64,000 nucleotides of DNA from Corynebacterium glucuronolyticum (lineage in GTDB: Bacteria; Actinomycetota; Actinomycetes; Mycobacteriales; Mycobacteriaceae): positions 1 through 64,000 of the forward strand of contig JALFAQ010000067.1 in NCBI GenBank assembly GCA_022772305.1, given 5' to 3'. This document shows positions 52,819 through 61,737 of the stretch, piece by piece (the stretch's first letter is position 1; the number at the start of each line of letters is the position of its first letter). A program made the position numbers and the translations under genes. Below the pieces are notes generated by a model that did not search any database, was not told where the DNA came from, and saw only the letters and a program-made list of their open reading frames with translations.

Positions 52819-53259
52819 TTACTGGAGCTTCGTCTGCTTCTTCTGCTCGGCGAGCATGATGTCGCGGATTTCCTTGAGCAGTACGACATCTTCGGGGGTT
52901 TCCTCTGCCTTGGGGTCGAGACCGAGCTTCTTTGCGCGCATTTCCTTGTACTTGTTCATAGGGAGAACAAAGAGGAAGTACACGACGGAGGCGACGATAA
53001 GGAAGTTAATGACGGCGGTGATGAGGGCACCGAAATCGATGAACGTAGCGTCGTTTCCTGAGATGATGTGAACGCCGAAGCCCTTGACCTCCGCGCCACC
53101 GAGGGCGGCGATGAGGGGGTTAATGATGTTAGAGGTAAAGGCGTTGACGATGGAGGTGAACGCAGCGCCGACGACGACGGCGACGGCGAGCTCGACGACG
53201 TTTCCTCGCATGAGGAAAGCCTTGAAGTCTTCTAAGTTCTGTTTAATAGTGGAGTTCAT
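52819..53259 (-). CDS. mscL: Large-conductance mechanosensitive channel
   Basis: A 146-residue channel. TM1 VVELAVAVVVGAAFTSIVNAF, a periplasmic loop, TM2 FLIVASVVYFLFVLPMN, and a charged C-terminal helix. It releases solutes on hypo-osmotic shock. AGGAAAG precedes ATG 53259. Confidence 0.92.
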   Translation of the reverse strand: MNSTIKQNLEDFKAFLMRGNVVELAVAVVVGAAFTSIVNAFTSNIINPLIAALGGAEVKGFGVHIISGNDATFIDFGALITAVINFLIVASVVYFLFVLPMNKYKEMRAKKLGLDPKAEETPEDVVLLKEIRDIMLAEQKKQTKLQ

Positions 53260-53361
53260 ACGAATTCCTTTCCTGTGTTTTTAGTTGGGAATATTCTAAT
53301 AACGTTTTGAAGCAGAGTTGTAAACTGCGTCCCTCACAGGTGGCAAGTAGGCTAGGTAGGC

Positions 53362-54618
53362 GTGAGTGAACGTTTTATTGTCCATGGTGGCGCCCGCCTG
53401 GAAGGCGTGGTCCGTGTTGACGGCGCCAAGAACTCTGTCCTCAAGCTGATGGCCGCGTGCCTCCTCGCGGAGGGCGAAACTACTTTAACCAATTGCCCGG
53501 AAATCGGCGATGTACCGCTCATGCGCGACGTCCTCGAAGGCCTCGGCTGCACGGTGACGATCGACGGTTCAACCGTCACCGTCAACACGCCGAAGGAGGT
53601 CAACTACCGCGCCGATTTCCAGGCCGTCCGGCAGTTCCGCGCCTCCGTGTGCGTCTTGGGGCCGCTCACCAGCCGCTGCAAGCGCGCAATGGTGGCTCTC
53701 CCCGGCGGCGATGCGATCGGCTCCCGCCCCCTGGACATGCACCAGTCAGGCCTGGAGAAGCTCGGTGCCACGACCCGCATCGAGCACGGCTGTGTCGTTG
53801 CCGAGGCCGAAAAAATACAAGGTTCGCAGATCAAGCTCGCTTTCCCCTCGGTGGGGGCGACAGAGAACATCCTCACCGCAGCCGTCCTCGCGGAGGGCAC
53901 AACGACTCTCTATAACGCCGCCCGCGAGCCGGAGATCTCCGATATCTGCGCGATGCTTAATTCGATGGGGGCGCGGATCAGCGGCGCGGGGACGTCAACC
54001 TTGACCATTGAGGGCGTCGACAAGCTTCATCCGACAACCCACGAGGTGGTGGGCGACCGCATCGTGGCGGGGACGTGGGCGTACGCGGCGGCGATGACCC
54101 GCGGCGATATTACGGTGGGCGGGATTTCCCCGCAGCACCTCCACCTCGTGTTGCAGAAGTTGAAGATGGTGGGTGCGTCGGTGGAGACGTACGATCGCGG
54201 TTTTCGCGTGCGTCAGGATGCGCGTCCGCGTGGCGTGGATTACCAGACGCTGCCGTTTCCTGGCTTCCCCACGGACATGCAGCCGATGGCGGTGGGCCTC
54301 GCATCGATTTCTGAGGGCAACAGTATTATCACGGAGAACGTGTTCGAGGCACGTTTCCGCTTCGTGGATGAGATGATGCGGCTCGGCGCCGACGCGACGA
54401 TCGACGGCCACCACGTTCTTATCCGCGGCGTCGATCGGCTGAGTTCCACCCCGGTGTGGGCGTCGGATATTCGGGCTGGTGCGGGTCTTGTGCTGGCCGG
54501 GCTCGTGGCCGATGGGGATACCGAAGTGAACGATGTGTACCACATTGACCGTGGCTATCCGCATTTTGTGGAGAATCTCAACGCTCTCGGGGCGGATGTG
54601 AGGCGAGTTGTAGACTAG
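53362..54618 (+). CDS. murA: UDP-GlcNAc 1-carboxyvinyltransferase
   Basis: A 418-residue enoylpyruvyl transferase, first step of peptidoglycan precursor synthesis. KN in [10 protein letters not shown] (about 23-24) and the active loop [16 protein letters not shown]. Position 117 is Asp where many bacteria have Cys, the residue fosfomycin attacks; M. tuberculosis also has Asp. GTG 53362 follows TAGGCT by 7 nt. Confidence 0.95.
   Translation: MSERFIVHGGARLEGVVRVDGAKNSVLKLMAACLLAEGETTLTNCPEIGDVPLMRDVLEGLGCTVTIDGSTVTVNTPKEVNYRADFQAVRQFRASVCVLGPLTSRCKRAMVALPGGDAIGSRPLDMHQSGLEKLGATTRIEHGCVVAEAEKIQGSQIKLAFPSVGATENILTAAVLAEGTTTLYNAAREPEISDICAMLNSMGARISGAGTSTLTIEGVDKLHPTTHEVVGDRIVAGTWAYAAAMTRGDITVGGISPQHLHLVLQKLKMVGASVETYDRGFRVRQDARPRGVDYQTLPFPGFPTDMQPMAVGLASISEGNSIITENVFEARFRFVDEMMRLGADATIDGHHVLIRGVDRLSSTPVWASDIRAGAGLVLAGLVADGDTEVNDVYHIDRGYPHFVENLNALGADVRRVVD
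54611..54616 (+). promoter_or_regulatory. -10 element of hypC inside the murA end
   Basis: TAGACT ends on the first base of the murA stop and is 7 nt from the hypC ATG, giving a leaderless hyp transcript. Confidence 0.5.
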
Positions 54619-54623
54619 GGACC

Positions 54624-54890
54624 ATGTGTCTAGGTGTTCCCGCGCAAGTCGTTGACGTGGTCAGCGACTCCCGCGCTCAGGTTTCCATGAGTGGTGTCAC
54701 CCGCATGATCGCCACGGATTTGCTTGCCGATGCCCCACTCGCTCCCGGCGATTGGGTCCTCGTTCATGTGGGTTTCGCTTTGTCGATGATCGACGATGAC
54801 GAGGCCCAGATGACCCTGCAGCAGATTAAGCAGCTGGGTGGCAACACGTACGAGGACGAGCTGGAAAGCTTCAAGGGGTCCCGGATTTGA
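54624..54890 (+). CDS. hypC: Hydrogenase maturation chaperone HypC
   Basis: An 88-residue protein with the essential start MCLGVPAQV (Cys2) and DWVLVHVGFAL. It carries the Fe(CN)2CO unit with HypD to the large subunit. Overlaps hypD by 4 nt. Confidence 0.95.
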   Translation: MCLGVPAQVVDVVSDSRAQVSMSGVTRMIATDLLADAPLAPGDWVLVHVGFALSMIDDDEAQMTLQQIKQLGGNTYEDELESFKGSRI

Positions 54891-56029
54891 AATATGTAGA
54901 TGAATTCCGTGACCCGAAGGCTGCCAAGGACCTCATCGCGGCTATCAAGGAGGATGCCACCAAGCTGGACAAAACCATCAACCTGATGGAGGTATGCGGT
55001 GGCCACACCCACACCATTTACCGCTATGGCCTGGAAAACCTCTTGCCGGAGAACATCAACTTGATCCACGGCCCGGGCTGCCCCGTGTGCGTCATCCCGA
55101 TGGGGCGTGTCGACGATGCCATGTGGCTTGCCCACCAGGAGGGCGTCATCCTCACCACCTTCGGTGACATGATGCGCGTGCCCGGTTCCGACGGCACCTC
55201 GCTCCTGCAGGCCCGCGCCGCAGGCTGTGACGTGCGGTTTGTCTATTCGCCTCTCGACGCTCTGGAGGTCGCCCGTCACAACCCGGACAAGCACGTCGTG
55301 TTCTTCGCAGTCGGTTTTGAGACGACGGCCCCCTCCACCTGCGTCACACTGCAGAAGGCGAAGGAGGAGGACATCGACAACTTCTCCATCTTCTCCAACC
55401 ACGTGACCATCCAGCCGCCGCTGCAGAAGATCGTCGACGGTGGCGGTGCCAAAGTCGACGGGTTCATCGGGCCCGGCCACGTGGCCACCATCGTGGGCAC
55501 GGATGCCTTCGAGTTCCTCCCACAGGACTACGACCGCCCCGTCGTTGTCGCAGGCTTTGAGCCTCTCGACGTCCTCCAGTCGGTCCACATGCTCGTCCAG
55601 CAGTTCCTGCGTGGCGAGGCAAAGGTGGAAAACGAATACTCCCGCGTGGTGAAGCCCGAGGGCAACCTCGCCGCCCTGAAACTCATGGATAACGTCTTCA
55701 CTGTCCGCGACACCTTTGAGTGGCGCGGCCTCGGTGAACTCGACGATTCCGGCCTTGGCATCTCGGAAGAGTACGCCAAGTGGGACGCGGAAAAGCGCTT
55801 CGACCTGCCGGGTAACCGCGTCGAGGATCCCAAGGCCTGCGAATGCGGTGCCGTGCTTGCCGGCCACATCAAGCCCTGGCAGTGCAAGGTGTTTGGCACC
55901 GCCTGCACCCCGGACACCCCCATCGGCACGTGCATGGTCTCCCCCGAGGGGGCCTGCGCCGCCTACTACAACTTCGGCCGCATCGACCGCGAACTGACAC
56001 TCAAAATCGCCGCGAAGGGCGGAAAGTAA
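54887..56029 (+). CDS. hypD: Hydrogenase Fe-cofactor assembly protein HypD
   Basis: A 380-residue Fe-S protein. MEVCGGHTHTIYRYGL and GPGCPVCV motifs near the N-terminus, GFETTAP, and C-terminal Cys cluster (CECGAVLAG, CKVFGTAC). It is the scaffold for the Fe(CN)2CO group. Confidence 0.95.
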   Translation: MKYVDEFRDPKAAKDLIAAIKEDATKLDKTINLMEVCGGHTHTIYRYGLENLLPENINLIHGPGCPVCVIPMGRVDDAMWLAHQEGVILTTFGDMMRVPGSDGTSLLQARAAGCDVRFVYSPLDALEVARHNPDKHVVFFAVGFETTAPSTCVTLQKAKEEDIDNFSIFSNHVTIQPPLQKIVDGGGAKVDGFIGPGHVATIVGTDAFEFLPQDYDRPVVVAGFEPLDVLQSVHMLVQQFLRGEAKVENEYSRVVKPEGNLAALKLMDNVFTVRDTFEWRGLGELDDSGLGISEEYAKWDAEKRFDLPGNRVEDPKACECGAVLAGHIKPWQCKVFGTACTPDTPIGTCMVSPEGACAAYYNFGRIDRELTLKIAAKGGK

Positions 56030-57097
56030 ATGCAACCAAAGAATCGCCTCAACGAGAATGAAACCAAGGTCAACGCCAATATCGACCGGGTTCGCTCCCG
56101 GGGCTTTCGGCTTCGCGACGACCACATCACCCTCTCCCACGGCGCCGGCGGCAAGGCTTCTGCAGCACTGACCACCCACGTCTTCCAGGAGGCCTTCGGC
56201 AACCCCGAGGGTGACGGCGCGCTTGCCGATCTCGGCTCCGGCCGTGTCGCCATGTCCACCGACTCCTACGTGGTCAACCCCATTTTCTTCCCCGGCGGGT
56301 CCATCGGTGACCTCGCCGTCAACGGCACCGTCAACGACCTCGCCATGATGGGTGCCACCCACCCTGTCATCACCGCCTCCTTCATCCTCGAGGAAGGCCT
56401 CGCCATCGACACGCTGTCGAAAGTCGTCGCCGACATGAAGGCCGCCGCTGGCGTGGCGGGCGTGAAGATCGTCGCCGGTGACACGAAGGTGGTCCCCAAG
56501 GGCAAGGCCGACCAGCTGTACATCACGACGGCGGGGTGCGGCGCGACGGATCTCACCCTCTCCTACGGAGAGGTTTCACCCGGTGACGTGGTGCTTTGCT
56601 CCGGTCCCATCGCCGACCACGGCATGGCCGTCATGATGGCCCGCGGTGATCTCGCCATCTCCGCGCCGATCGAGTCCGACACCCGCGCCCTCAACGGGGC
56701 CGTCGAGAAGCTCACCGCGGCCGCGCACGTCCGCTTCATGCGCGATGCCACCCGCGGTGGTGTGGCGACGGTCCTCAACGAGCTCGCCCGCGGCTCTGGT
56801 TTCGGTCTTGTGCTTGACGACGATTCCATCCCCGTCCGTGACATGACGCGCGCGGCTTGCGACATGCTGGGCATCGACCCGCTCTACGTGGCCAACGAGG
56901 GCACCTTCCTTGCGGTCGTCGACCCCGCCGACGAGGACGCTGCCCTCGCGGCACTCCACGAGTCCGGCTTTGAGGCAGCGACCCGCATCGGCGAGGTCGC
57001 CGAGGAGCCGGCTGGCTCCGTCGTGCTCGTCACCGGCTTCGGTGGCACCCGCATGGTGGACATGCTCGTCGGCGACCCGCTTCCGCGCATCTGCTAG
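56030..57097 (+). CDS. hypE: Carbamoyl dehydratase HypE
   Basis: A 355-residue PurM-fold protein, ending with PRIC; the last Cys carries the carbamoyl group that becomes cyanide. GAGGKAS and MRDATRGGVATVLNELA are present. It starts right after hypD. Its TAG shares CTAG with the hypF stop on the other strand. Confidence 0.95.
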   Translation: MQPKNRLNENETKVNANIDRVRSRGFRLRDDHITLSHGAGGKASAALTTHVFQEAFGNPEGDGALADLGSGRVAMSTDSYVVNPIFFPGGSIGDLAVNGTVNDLAMMGATHPVITASFILEEGLAIDTLSKVVADMKAAAGVAGVKIVAGDTKVVPKGKADQLYITTAGCGATDLTLSYGEVSPGDVVLCSGPIADHGMAVMMARGDLAISAPIESDTRALNGAVEKLTAAAHVRFMRDATRGGVATVLNELARGSGFGLVLDDDSIPVRDMTRAACDMLGIDPLYVANEGTFLAVVDPADEDAALAALHESGFEAATRIGEVAEEPAGSVVLVTGFGGTRMVDMLVGDPLPRIC

Positions 57098-59274
57098 CGC
57101 AGCGTCACGAGCCGGCCGTAGAGCGCCTGCCCGAGGCTTAACCCGCCATCACCCGGGGGGACGATGTGATGGGTGAACACGTTTTCTGCTCCCACCTCGT
57201 CTTTTATCGCAGAAACGAGAAGTTCGTTGGCGGCACAACCACCTGTAACCCCGAACATGCGGGCACCGGTAGCCGCCAATTCCTTGCCGATGATGTGGCC
57301 GATGGCGAGGTGGAAACGGCGAGCAGCCCGGGCAGGGTGATCCACATCGTCGAGAAGCTCCTCCATCGCCGTTTTGGGAGAATCAGCCGAGGTCGTGACC
57401 ACATTCTGCTCCGTGAGGGCGAGGGCCTCGAGCTCCATCGCCGCCTGCCCCTCGTACGTCGCACCGTTCGGGGTGATGCCGAGGAGGAAGGCGGCGGCGT
57501 CGAAAAGCCTGCCGAGGGAGGATGTGGCGACGGTGCCGGTGTCGCGGTCGAGCTGGTGGTTGACCTGGGGGATGGGGGAGGGTTCGGGGAGCCCCCAGTC
57601 GCGTGTGAGGCCGAGGGCGATGCGGTGTGGGCTTTTCACGGCTGCGTCCCCGCCGACGAGCCGGAAGGTGGGTAGGTGCCAGGCGCGGGTGAATGTGGTG
57701 CGGTCGGCGGGGAGGAGGAGGATCTCGCCGCCCCAGATGGTGCCGTCGGTGCCGTAGCCGGTGCCGTCGAGGGTGGCGATGGCGATGGGGTCGTCGGAAA
57801 GTGTGGGGTTTTCGGCGAGGAGAGAGAGTGCATGGGCGTGGTGGTGTTGGACCTGGAGGAGGGGGATGCTGAGGTCGTCGGCTATGTTTTCGGCGATGCC
57901 CACGGTGGCGAAGTCGGGGTGCATGTCGGCGACGATGAGCTCCGGGGCGGCGCCGGTGAGGGTGCGCAGTTGTGTCAGGGCGGTGGCGAATGCGCGCCGG
58001 GCGGCAAGGGAGTGCATCTCCCCGATGTGCGGGGAAACGTGCGCGTAATCGGTGGTGGTGAGGGTAAACGTGTTTTTCATGTCACCACCGACGGCGAGGA
58101 CGCGGCGGGTGCCGGGCAGGTGGACGGGCAGCGGTGCGAAGCCGCGGGAGCGACGGATGGGGGTGGTGCCGAGCACGACGGAGTCCTCGACAGGGAGGTG
58201 GATGGGGCGGTCGTGGAGGAGGAGGGCGTCGGCAAGCGGGTGGCGGGCGGCGGGGCCGAGGAAGCGGCGGGCGTCGTCGTTGATGGTGATGAGGGGCTCG
58301 CCGGAGAGGTTTCCGGAGGTAGCCACGAGTGGCCGGTCGCAGATGAGCTCGTGGAGGGGCGAGTAGGGGGAGAAGATGCCGACGCGGGCAAGCCGCGGGT
58401 TGACGGAGGGTGCCAGGGTTTCGGTGGCCGTATCGAAGAGTTCGATGGGGGCTGCGGGAGTCTGCGGGGCGTGGGCACGGGGAACCATGACGGCGAACGG
58501 CTTGTCAGGACGCTGTTTGCGCTTCCGTAGCGTGGCTACGGCTTCTTCGTTGCGGGCGTCGCACATGAGGTGGAAGCCGCCGATGCCTTTAACCGCAACG
58601 ATGGCACCGGCATCGAACAGCGCGGTGATGTCGGTTTTGAGCTTCTCGACGCTTTGTCTCGTCAGCTTTGCGGGACGATCCACGGGCGACTCCTTTTCGA
58701 TCCACGCGGTCGGGCCGCATTCGTAGCAGCTGATGGGCTGCGCGTGGTAGCGGCGGTCGGCGGGGTCGGTGTACTCGCGTTCGCAGTCGGGGCACAGGGG
58801 GAAATCGGCCATCGTCGTCCGCGGCCGGTCGTAGGGGAGATCACGGATAATGGTTAGCCGCGGGCCGCAGTTGGTACACGTGATAAACGGGTAGTGGTAG
58901 CGACGGTTGTGCGGATCGTAGAACTCGGCGCGGCAGTCGTCGCACATGGCCGTATCCGGCGGGAGAAGCGTTTTGGCCGTGCCATCGCGGTGCGAGGGGA
59001 GGACCCGGAAGGGGGACTGCTCCCCATCGACGGGGGTAATACTTTGCACGGTTGTGTAACTTATGAACGCCAGTGGTGGGGAGGTGGTGGTGATGGCGTG
59101 AAGGGCGCGGTCGACGGCTGCAGGGGCTCCCTGCACCTCGACGATGACGCCGGCGTCGGTGTTGGTCACCCATCCGGTAACCGCGTGTAGACGCGCTTTT
59201 TGCACGACGTGTGGGCGAAAACCCACGCCCTGCACCACGCCGAAAATCGTCATTCGCTTGCGAACCACTGTCAT
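57094..59274 (-). CDS. hypF: Carbamoyltransferase HypF
   Basis: A 726-residue protein. N-terminal acylphosphatase GVVQGVGFRPHV, two Zn-finger units (CDDC...CTNC and CPDC...CYEC), a YrdC-like domain, and a Kae1-like domain with HHHAHALSLL. It converts carbamoyl phosphate for HypE. Start 59274 is chosen; a longer frame to 59370 lacks conserved residues and would overlap hypA. It alone is on the minus strand. Confidence 0.93.
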   Translation of the reverse strand: MTVVRKRMTIFGVVQGVGFRPHVVQKARLHAVTGWVTNTDAGVIVEVQGAPAAVDRALHAITTTSPPLAFISYTTVQSITPVDGEQSPFRVLPSHRDGTAKTLLPPDTAMCDDCRAEFYDPHNRRYHYPFITCTNCGPRLTIIRDLPYDRPRTTMADFPLCPDCEREYTDPADRRYHAQPISCYECGPTAWIEKESPVDRPAKLTRQSVEKLKTDITALFDAGAIVAVKGIGGFHLMCDARNEEAVATLRKRKQRPDKPFAVMVPRAHAPQTPAAPIELFDTATETLAPSVNPRLARVGIFSPYSPLHELICDRPLVATSGNLSGEPLITINDDARRFLGPAARHPLADALLLHDRPIHLPVEDSVVLGTTPIRRSRGFAPLPVHLPGTRRVLAVGGDMKNTFTLTTTDYAHVSPHIGEMHSLAARRAFATALTQLRTLTGAAPELIVADMHPDFATVGIAENIADDLSIPLLQVQHHHAHALSLLAENPTLSDDPIAIATLDGTGYGTDGTIWGGEILLLPADRTTFTRAWHLPTFRLVGGDAAVKSPHRIALGLTRDWGLPEPSPIPQVNHQLDRDTGTVATSSLGRLFDAAAFLLGITPNGATYEGQAAMELEALALTEQNVVTTSADSPKTAMEELLDDVDHPARAARRFHLAIGHIIGKELAATGARMFGVTGGCAANELLVSAIKDEVGAENVFTHHIVPPGDGGLSLGQALYGRLVTLR

Positions 59275-59352
59275 GGTTTCTAGCCTATCCTGCACGGTGA
59301 GAGGGTGTTTTATCTGTAGGGGTAGGGGCGTGGGGGAAGGGTAGCCATACTC

Positions 59353-59358
59353 TACTAT
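59353..59358 (+). promoter_or_regulatory. -10 element of hypA
   Basis: TACTAT is 6 nt from the hypA GTG, which gives MHE; no ribosome binding site. It implies a leaderless hypA-hypB transcript. Confidence 0.5.
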
Positions 59359-59364
59359 TGGGGT

Positions 59365-59697
59365 GTGCATGAGGTAGCCTTAAGTCAGCAGTTGGCTCGA
59401 GTGGTGTCTCGCGCAGCACGTGGGCGCCCCGTAACCACCATTTGGTTGGATATTGGGGCGCTTCGTCAGGTTGTGCCGGAGACGCTCGTCCACGCGTGGA
59501 CCTTTGTCAGCGCCCACAGCGGACTCGCCGGCAGCACCCTCATGATCAATGAGATCGACGCTGTGGTGGAGTGCGAAAACGGCCATACGAGGGTTCTTCG
59601 TGGGGTTCCCGATGTCACCTGCCATCGGTGCGAAGCCCCGACGCGAGTCATCGCTGGAAATGAGTTCCGGGTGGTCAGCATTGATGTGAAGACATAA
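59365..59697 (+). CDS. hypA: Hydrogenase nickel-insertion protein HypA
   Basis: A 110-residue protein starting MHE, needed for nickel binding. Its zinc site is unusual: only one CxxC (CHRC, about residues 90-93) is intact, and the first pair is C-E-N-G-H. It delivers nickel with HypB. GTG 59365 is the only start giving MHE. Confidence 0.88.
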   Translation: MHEVALSQQLARVVSRAARGRPVTTIWLDIGALRQVVPETLVHAWTFVSAHSGLAGSTLMINEIDAVVECENGHTRVLRGVPDVTCHRCEAPTRVIAGNEFRVVSIDVKT

Positions 59698-59720
59698 AAC
59701 CGGAGAGGAACAGTACTTTC

Positions 59721-60515
59721 ATGGGACGTTTCCACCGCCATGACGACGGAACCGTTCATGCTCACCATCACGAGCACGATCACGGACACACTCATTCGCA
59801 CGATTACGGGGATCACTCGGGCTATGACACGGGTGAGGAAAGAATCGATGTGCTTGAGGACATCTTCAGTGAAAATGACCGCAAGGCAGCAGCCAACAGG
59901 GAAGCACTTGATGCTGCGGGGGTGACCTCCATCAACCTGATGAGCTCCCCGGGCGCAGGCAAGACGGAATTCGTTCGCCGCGTGCTGGAGAAGACGGCCG
60001 CGACGACGCGCTACGGCATCATCGAGGGCGATATTGAGACTTCGCTCGATGCCGATCGTCTCGACGGCTTCGGTGCCCAGATTTCGCTTCTGAACACGGG
60101 CCACGGTTTCGGCGGGGAATGCCACCTCGACGCGCCGATGGTCGCCCATGCCCTCGAGGGGTTGGACCTTTCCACCCTCGATGTTGTCCTCATTGAAAAC
60201 GTCGGCAACCTCGTGTGCCCCGCCGAGTTTGAGGTCGGCGAGCACGCCAAGGCGATGGTCTTTTCTATCACAGAAGGCGAGGACAAGCCCCTAAAGTACC
60301 CGGTGATGTTTCGGTCGGTGCAGGCGATCTTCGTCAACAAGATGGATCTCGCCCCGTACCTGGACTTCGACATCGATTTGTTCAAGAAGAACGTCCATAC
60401 GGTGAACCAGGATGCGAAGCTGTTCTTCATCTCGGCAAAAACCGGCGAGGGCATGGATGAGGCCATTTCCTGGATCTCCTCCGCAGGTCACAGGCATAAA
60501 GTGAGTGAAGGGTAG
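59721..60515 (+). CDS. hypB: Hydrogenase nickel GTPase HypB
   Basis: A 264-residue GTPase. Its first 36 residues contain 12 His, which could store nickel. P-loop SSPGAGKT (about residues 74-81), then ENVGNLVCPAEF and NKMDLAPYLD. AGAGGAACAG precedes ATG 59721. It inserts nickel with HypA. Confidence 0.95.
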   Translation: MGRFHRHDDGTVHAHHHEHDHGHTHSHDYGDHSGYDTGEERIDVLEDIFSENDRKAAANREALDAAGVTSINLMSSPGAGKTEFVRRVLEKTAATTRYGIIEGDIETSLDADRLDGFGAQISLLNTGHGFGGECHLDAPMVAHALEGLDLSTLDVVLIENVGNLVCPAEFEVGEHAKAMVFSITEGEDKPLKYPVMFRSVQAIFVNKMDLAPYLDFDIDLFKKNVHTVNQDAKLFFISAKTGEGMDEAISWISSAGHRHKVSEG

Positions 60516-60519
60516 AAGA

Positions 60520-61737
60520 ATGAACCTGACAACAGCGTGGCAGGAGCCAACACTGTGGGAAAACGTCGAAAAGCAGGGCTTTTCCCGGCGTGAGTTCCTT
60601 GGCCTGTGTACGTCGATGGCGGGGATCTTCGCCTTCGGCGCGCCGGTGACGGCACCGGCGGATGCGCTCCACCCGGCTGCAGAAGAAATTGCCAATAAGC
60701 TGGGCGGGGTGCAAAAACCCAACGTGGTGTGGCTGCAGCTGCAGGAGTGCACGGGCTGCATGGAGTCGGTGCTGCGCAGTGGTGGCACGACGATTGAGGA
60801 GCTGGTGCTCAACCTGTTGAGCGTGAACTACAACGAGTTGATCATGGCCGCGTCGGGGCACCCGGCGGATAAGGCGATGACGGATACCTTCGAGGGACCG
60901 CACATCCTCGTGGTCAACGGTTCGGTTCCCCGCAAGGAGGACGGCGCGTACTGCACGATTGCCGGGCGCTCCGTCGAATCGATTCTGAAAGATGCTGCGA
61001 AAAACGCCGAGGTCGTGCTGGCCGTCGGCGCGTGCGCGGTCTACGGATCGGTGCAGGCAGCTAAGCCGAACCCGACGGGGGCTGTCGGTGTGGACGAGAT
61101 CATCAAGGACAAGCCGGTCATCAATGTCAGTGGCTGCCCGCCGATTGGCGAGGTCATCACGGCAACGATCACCTATATTCTGACCCACGGCAAGCCGCCG
61201 AAGGTGGACAACGAAGGTCGCCCGCTGTTCGCCTACGACCAGCGCATTCACGATTCCTGCCCCCGTCGCGCGCACTACGATGCGGGCCAGTTTGTGCACA
61301 CGTTCGATGATGAGGGTGCCCGCAACGGCTGGTGCCTGTACGACGTGGGCTGCAAGGGCCCGTCGACGTTTAGCCCGTGCCCGATCATCCAGTGGAATAT
61401 GAAATCTGGCTGGCCCATCGGAGCTGGCCACCCGTGCATCGGCTGCACGGAGAAGGACTTCTTTGACAAGTTCACCCCGTTCTACGAGGTGCTGCCCAAT
61501 ATCAAGGGCTTCGGCGTGGAGACCACGGCCCAGAAGGTGGGCTGGGGCATGATCGGCGCGGCGACCGTCGGTGTCGGCGCCCACTTCGCCGGCACGATGA
61601 TTAAGGAAGTTCGCCTCCACACCAAGGATGGGGAGGACCGCGTCCTCGAGACTTATGACGGGGTGCGTAGGCCCTCGGAAACCGGAACAGCAACGGCGGT
61701 TAGGACGTCGACAAGCGACGAGGAAGGATCGAACTAG
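60520..61737 (+). CDS. hyaA: [NiFe] hydrogenase small subunit
   Basis: A 405-residue precursor. Tat signal (FSRREFLG, RR at 23-24). Fe-S ligands: ECTGC (proximal), GACAVYGS, SGCPPIGE, DSCPRRAHYD and further Cys in GWCLYDVGCKG, STFSPCP, HPCIGC. A membrane segment (GWGMIGAATVGVGAHFAG) anchors the C-terminus. The proximal-cluster surroundings carry Gly and Ser where O2-tolerant enzymes have extra Cys. Symbol follows the hya naming; group not proven. Confidence 0.9.
   Translation: MNLTTAWQEPTLWENVEKQGFSRREFLGLCTSMAGIFAFGAPVTAPADALHPAAEEIANKLGGVQKPNVVWLQLQECTGCMESVLRSGGTTIEELVLNLLSVNYNELIMAASGHPADKAMTDTFEGPHILVVNGSVPRKEDGAYCTIAGRSVESILKDAAKNAEVVLAVGACAVYGSVQAAKPNPTGAVGVDEIIKDKPVINVSGCPPIGEVITATITYILTHGKPPKVDNEGRPLFAYDQRIHDSCPRRAHYDAGQFVHTFDDEGARNGWCLYDVGCKGPSTFSPCPIIQWNMKSGWPIGAGHPCIGCTEKDFFDKFTPFYEVLPNIKGFGVETTAQKVGWGMIGAATVGVGAHFAGTMIKEVRLHTKDGEDRVLETYDGVRRPSETGTATAVRTSTSDEEGSN

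Noticed and set aside
57676..58530. 284-codon plus-strand frame inside hypF
   Set aside because: Glycine-rich shadow; HypF motifs on the minus strand are certain.
59275..59370. Longer hypF start at 59370
   Set aside because: The added residues show no conserved HypF features and would overlap the hypA start and promoter.
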